The notes under the pieces: model-generated
The model's database searches: none
Told to the model about the DNA's origin: nothing
The model's input: the letters and a program-made list of their open reading frames with translations, nothing else
Position numbers and translations under genes: made by a program
Source: Paenibacillus puerhi
GTDB lineage: Bacteria > Bacillota > Bacilli > Paenibacillales > NBRC-103111
Direction: 5' to 3'
NCBI RefSeq assembly: GCF_009846885.1
Contig: NZ_WUWM01000016.1
Coordinates: forward strand, 62,001 to 126,000
DNA: 64,000 nucleotides
In this document: in pieces, positions 61,164-64,000 of the stretch
Position numbering within the stretch: position 1 is the stretch's first letter
Layout of the letters: the number at the start of each line of letters is the position of its first letter

Positions 61164-62275
61164 AACGGAGCCCGGCAGACGGAAAGGCGGAGGAGCGCAC
61201 AAGCACAAGCCTCAGCGGCAGCGGGCTTCAGCGCGAGGCAGCGGAGCCGTCCGCCGGATCGATAGCGGGACAAGCCGCCGTACAAGGGAGAGGACGCACG
61301 CGCTTGTTGGCGGTCTGGCCGTCGTACCTGCTGCGCAAGAGCATCGGGCTTGTGCTGCTGCTTGCGGCCGTCAGCTCAATTTCGTTCGCACTGGTGGAGC
61401 ATTCCCCGATCGATCCGGTTCAAGCCTACGTAGGCGCCGATCTGCTGAAGGTTGGACCCGAGCAGCGGGAGGCGATAGCCGTCTATTGGGGGCTGGATCG
61501 TCCGCCGCTCGAGCGTTACGCCAGATGGGCGTCGGCCCTCATACGCGGCGACTTCGGCGAGTCCATGATCTACCGGAGGCCGGTGCTGGAGGTGATCGGA
61601 GAGCGATTCGCCGCTTCGCTGACCTTGATGCTGACCGCATGGCTGCTGTCCGGTCTGGTCGGCTTCGCCGCAGGCGCGCTGGCCGCGATGCGGAAGGACA
61701 CGTGGATCGACCGAATCATCCGCTGGTACTGCTATACGCTGGCCTCTACGCCGACCTTCTGGCTCGGCTTGCTGCTGCTGCTCATCTTCGCCGTCTGGCT
61801 GGGATGGCTCCCGGTAGGTCTTGGCGTGCCTGCAGGCGTACTGGCCGACCAGGTGACGCTCGGCGACCGCATCCGGCATATGCTGCTGCCCGCGCTCACC
61901 TTGAGCGTGGTCGGCATTTCAAGCATTGCTTTGCACACGAGGCAGAAGCTGATCCAGGTCATGGACAGCGATTATATGTTGTTCGCGAGGGCGCGGGGGG
62001 AGAGAGGCTTTACGCTATTCTGGCGTCATGGGCTGCGCAATGTGGCCTTGCCTGCCGTGACGCTGCAGTTCACTTCATTCTCGGAGCTGTTCGGCGGGGC
62101 CGTGCTTGCCGAGCAGGTGTTTTCCTATCCGGGTCTCGGCCAGGCTACGGTCGAAGCGGGGCTGAGGGGAGACGTGCCACTGCTGCTCGGCATCGTGCTG
62201 TTCAGCGCAGTATTCGTCTATGTGGGCAATCTGCTGGCTGATCTGACTTACCGTCTGATCGATCCGAGAATTTGA
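61151..62275 (+). CDS. ABC permease, NikB/DppB family
   Basis: 374 residues from ATG 61151, with GAGG 7 bases upstream and overlapping the binding-protein gene. ATG 61145 and internal TTG 61304/61307 (behind GGGAGAGG) are alternatives. The first ~55 residues are an unusual hydrophilic Ser/Ala/Arg-rich extension before the usual start YLLRKSIGLVLLLAAVSSISFAL. Conserved family features are SPIDPVQAYVGAD, the EAA-like loop LFARARGERGFTLFWRHGLRNVALP and the end YVGNLLADLTYRLIDPRI. It forms the channel with NikC. Confidence 0.88.
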   Translation: MDEVKRSPADGKAEERTSTSLSGSGLQREAAEPSAGSIAGQAAVQGRGRTRLLAVWPSYLLRKSIGLVLLLAAVSSISFALVEHSPIDPVQAYVGADLLKVGPEQREAIAVYWGLDRPPLERYARWASALIRGDFGESMIYRRPVLEVIGERFAASLTLMLTAWLLSGLVGFAAGALAAMRKDTWIDRIIRWYCYTLASTPTFWLGLLLLLIFAVWLGWLPVGLGVPAGVLADQVTLGDRIRHMLLPALTLSVVGISSIALHTRQKLIQVMDSDYMLFARARGERGFTLFWRHGLRNVALPAVTLQFTSFSELFGGAVLAEQVFSYPGLGQATVEAGLRGDVPLLLGIVLFSAVFVYVGNLLADLTYRLIDPRI

Positions 62276-62329
62276 GGGCAGGGTTTGGTAAATCCGAATT
62301 TCCTGCCGAAAACTTGAAGGAGGCGCGCT

Positions 62330-63208
62330 ATGAACTCAACGACTGGCTCCCCGGCGTCCCCGTCTTCCGGACGGGCCGATGGCGCATGGCGGCTGCACCG
62401 GCGACAGCGTGCTTTGCTATCCGCCGTCTTCGCCGCCGGCTTGCTGGCGCTGTTCGCGCTGGGGGCGCAGCTTGCGGACAGCGCGCAGCTTGCCTCTCGG
62501 CTTGAGCTCCGCAATCTCGCGCCGACTCTGGCTCATCCTTTCGGCACGGACTGGCTCGGTCGGGACATGCTGACGCGCACGCTCAAGGGACTTGCGCTCA
62601 GTCTTCAGGTCGGCTTGGCTGCAGGCTCCGTCAGCGTGGTCATCGCTGCGCTGCTTGGGCTGGCCGCGGCTACGATGGGGAAAACGGCGGACCGGATCGT
62701 CACTTGGCTGATCGATCTGTTTCTAAGTGTGCCGCATCTGGTCACGCTTATTTTGATTGCCTTCGTGCTGGGGGGCGGGGCCAAGGGAGTTATCGTGGGC
62801 GTGGCGCTGACGCACTGGCCCAGTCTCTCGCGTCTGATCCGCTCCGAGGTGCTTCAGCTGCGGTCAGCCGAATACGTGCAGATTTCCCGCCATCTGGGCC
62901 GTTCCCGGATATGGATCGGAACGCGGCATATCCTGCCCCATCTGGTGCCGCAGCTGCTGGTCGGACTTGTCCTGATTATCCCGCATGCGATCCTGCACGA
63001 GGCCGCCGTGACCTTTGTCGGGATGGGCTTGTCCCCGCATGAACCGGCCATCGGCATCATTCTGTCGGAGTCGATGCGCTACCTGTCGACCGGCATGTGG
63101 TGGCTGGCGTTGTTCCCGGGCTTATGCCTGCTTCTGGTCGTCCGCTGTTTCGACCGTCTGGGCGATAATCTGCGTCTGCTCGTCGATCCTAAGCGGGCGC
63201 ATGAATAA
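62330..63208 (+). CDS. ABC permease, NikC/DppC family
   Basis: 292 residues. Starts at ATG 62330 behind GAAGGAGG. An N-terminal cytoplasmic part (~1-30) precedes TM1 (LLSAVFAAGLLALFALGAQL). HPFGTDWLGRDMLTRTLKGLALSLQVGLAAG is the family hallmark. The EAA loop EYVQISRHLGRSRIWIGTRHILPHL is near residue 190. No NikD/NikE ATPase genes follow; the next 660 bases contain only repeats. The importer must use ATPases encoded elsewhere or is incomplete. Confidence 0.88.
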   Translation: MNSTTGSPASPSSGRADGAWRLHRRQRALLSAVFAAGLLALFALGAQLADSAQLASRLELRNLAPTLAHPFGTDWLGRDMLTRTLKGLALSLQVGLAAGSVSVVIAALLGLAAATMGKTADRIVTWLIDLFLSVPHLVTLILIAFVLGGGAKGVIVGVALTHWPSLSRLIRSEVLQLRSAEYVQISRHLGRSRIWIGTRHILPHLVPQLLVGLVLIIPHAILHEAAVTFVGMGLSPHEPAIGIILSESMRYLSTGMWWLALFPGLCLLLVVRCFDRLGDNLRLLVDPKRAHE

Positions 63209-63269
63209 GGGCGGGATGGTTCCCCGAGGGACTGGCGGCGGGCATGTCGCCCGGCTGTGAGCGGATGAG

Positions 63270-63480
63270 GGAAGGCAAGGTAAAGCGAGGTAAAGTAATA
63301 GAAGGTGAAATAAAGTAAGGTGAAATAAAGTAAGGTGAAATAAAGTAAGGTGAAATAAAGTAAGGTAAAATAAAGTAAGGTAAAATAAAGTAAGGTAAAG
63401 GTAAAGTAAGGCATAAGAAGATAAAGGCTAAAAGAAAGTAAAGAAAGGTGAAGAAAGGTAAAGGCAAGGCGAGGCAGGCA
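63270..63480. repeat. 15-bp tandem repeat in purine-rich low-complexity DNA
   Basis: Six head-to-tail copies of a 15-base unit (GTGAAATAAAGTAAG, the last two GTAAAATAAAGTAAG) cover 63305-63394. Degenerate AAAGTAAGG units extend to each side. The opposite strand gives an open frame of repeated Tyr/Phe/Thr/Leu, but this is only low-complexity sequence. Confidence 0.8.
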
Positions 63481-63623
63481 ACCGAAAGTGGCTGCTAGTA
63501 GAGCGATCTGAAAGTCATGTCATCATGGAGCAACATAGGAGCGGTGGCGGGGTTAAGGCTAACGGACATGTTGGAGGCTGTCGATTCATTGTGGACGGCA
63601 GCGCAGTTAAGTAAAGGCTGATC

Positions 63624-63759
63624 ATTACGGACACCACAGTCGCTATTTCACAAAAATGAGGCCTGTTCAAATTGTAACGGACACAGACGACCTTACTTAC
63701 GTCAAAACCGCATAGAATGGGCAGAAATGCACCAAATAGCGTCATCTGAGTCCGTTAGA
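63624..63759. repeat. dispersed intergenic repeat with inverted arms
   Basis: The motif around ACGGAC(A/T)C occurs three times. 63624-63648 and 63673-63695 are on the plus strand, and 63737-63759 is inverted. The last two form a long imperfect inverted repeat (TAACGGACACAGACGACC against the reverse complement of ...CTGAGTCCGTTA). No gene overlaps. Confidence 0.5.
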
Positions 63760-63872
63760 TTTTCAATATCGCAAAAATGCTGCAAATAGAGACTCTGAGC
63801 TATATAGCCCCCTAATCCATTTGGACATTCCTAATCACCTTCATATACACTAGAGGGGTGGGGGAAATATCC

Positions 63873-64000
63873 ATGAAAAGACGGTTTAGATGCCCGGTTC
63901 AAGCCAAAAAGGAGCTCGTAGTAGAGGTACTCTCCGGCTACCGTACAGAGGTGGTAGCCCGAAAGTATGGCATGGCTCCTAAAACGCTTAGCACCTGGGT
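63873..64000 (+). CDS. IS3-family-like transposase OrfA, cut by window edge
   Basis: From ATG 63873 the reading frame stays open to the edge (42 codons). MKRRFRCPVQAKKELVVEVLSGYRTEVVARKYGMAPKTLSTWV has the start of a transposase helix-turn-helix (HTH_Tnp_1 / IS3 OrfA type: K-x-E-V-V-x-E-V-L-SG...VARKYG..P.TLS.W). GGGGTGGGGGA precedes the ATG. The end of the gene and inverted terminal repeats are outside the window, so the IS family is tentative. Confidence 0.6.
   Translation, partial: MKRRFRCPVQAKKELVVEVLSGYRTEVVARKYGMAPKTLSTW

Noticed and set aside
61138..62241. 367-codon plus-strand frame overlapping the NikB gene
   Set aside because: It is a shadow in GC-rich DNA. The overlapping frame at 61151 is a clear permease, while this one is Arg/Ala/Gly-rich without motifs.
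63305..63394. CRISPR array
   Set aside because: The repeat units are 15 bases and directly adjacent with no unique spacers; no cas genes are present.
63079..63414. Open frame encoding repeated YFTLL units
   Set aside because: It is the translation of the 15-bp tandem repeat on the opposite strand and not a protein gene.

Overview
The window looks like a chromosomal segment of a Paenibacillus-type, spore-forming Firmicute. The reasons are LplB/LplC/LplA-style polysaccharide importers paired with YesM/YesN-type two-component systems, a sporulenol-synthase-like cyclase, a YheC/YheD coat-type ATP-grasp protein, tandem c-di-AMP (ydaO-type) riboswitches, strong AGGAGG ribosome binding sites, and an mhq/cat quinone-stress cluster like that of Bacillus. 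I saw no rRNA, tRNA, prophage or CRISPR array. The right edge runs into an apparent IS transposase.

Carbohydrate half (1-24.4 kb). The minus-strand start of a solute-binding lipoprotein gene is cut by the left edge. Two same-strand gene sets follow. Set 1 (704-14520) has a GH88 unsaturated glucuronyl hydrolase, two LplB/LplC permeases, a binding lipoprotein, a YesM/YesN pair, a very large heparinase II/III-like lyase and a GH95 fucosidase. Set 2 (14993-24365) has a second YesM/YesN pair, a MsmE/F/G-type importer and a GH78 rhamnosidase. All enzymes lack signal peptides, so oligosaccharides are probably imported and then cut inside the cell. No importer ATPase is encoded here, so a shared MsmX-type ATPase is implied. 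The enzyme mix points to an acidic glycan with uronic acid and deoxy-sugars (rhamnose, fucose or L-galactose).

Middle (24.4-41.7 kb). A BlaI-like repressor with two clean operators precedes an M56 (BlaR1-like) membrane protease that lacks a beta-lactam sensor domain, then an exported protein related to DUF4179/DUF5643 anti-sigma ectodomains. Next comes a minus-strand set (Cthe_2159-like beta-helix lipoprotein, DUF4956 membrane protein, VTC polyphosphate-polymerase-like protein) divergent from an OmpR/histidine-kinase pair. After decayed sequence there is a pseudogene made by fusing the start of a histidine kinase to the end of its AraC-type response regulator. A third LplB/LplC/LplA importer and a membrane-anchored AraC regulator follow.

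Right part (41.8-64 kb). This holds a squalene-hopene/sporulenol-type cyclase; two consecutive c-di-AMP riboswitches, each with a terminator, ahead of an alpha/beta hydrolase (apparently missing its catalytic His) and a YheC/D protein; an mhqR-mhqP-mhqO-mhqD cluster with matching operators and a convergent catE-like dioxygenase; an ECF sigma factor with a DUF4179 anti-sigma; an exported protein of unknown function; a NodB deacetylase; a DHA2 drug-efflux MFS protein; a cobalt ECF importer cbiMNQO under a cobalamin riboswitch; and a divergent NikA/B/C-type importer without its ATPases. The last 800 bases are 15-bp tandem repeats, dispersed intergenic repeats and the beginning of an IS element.
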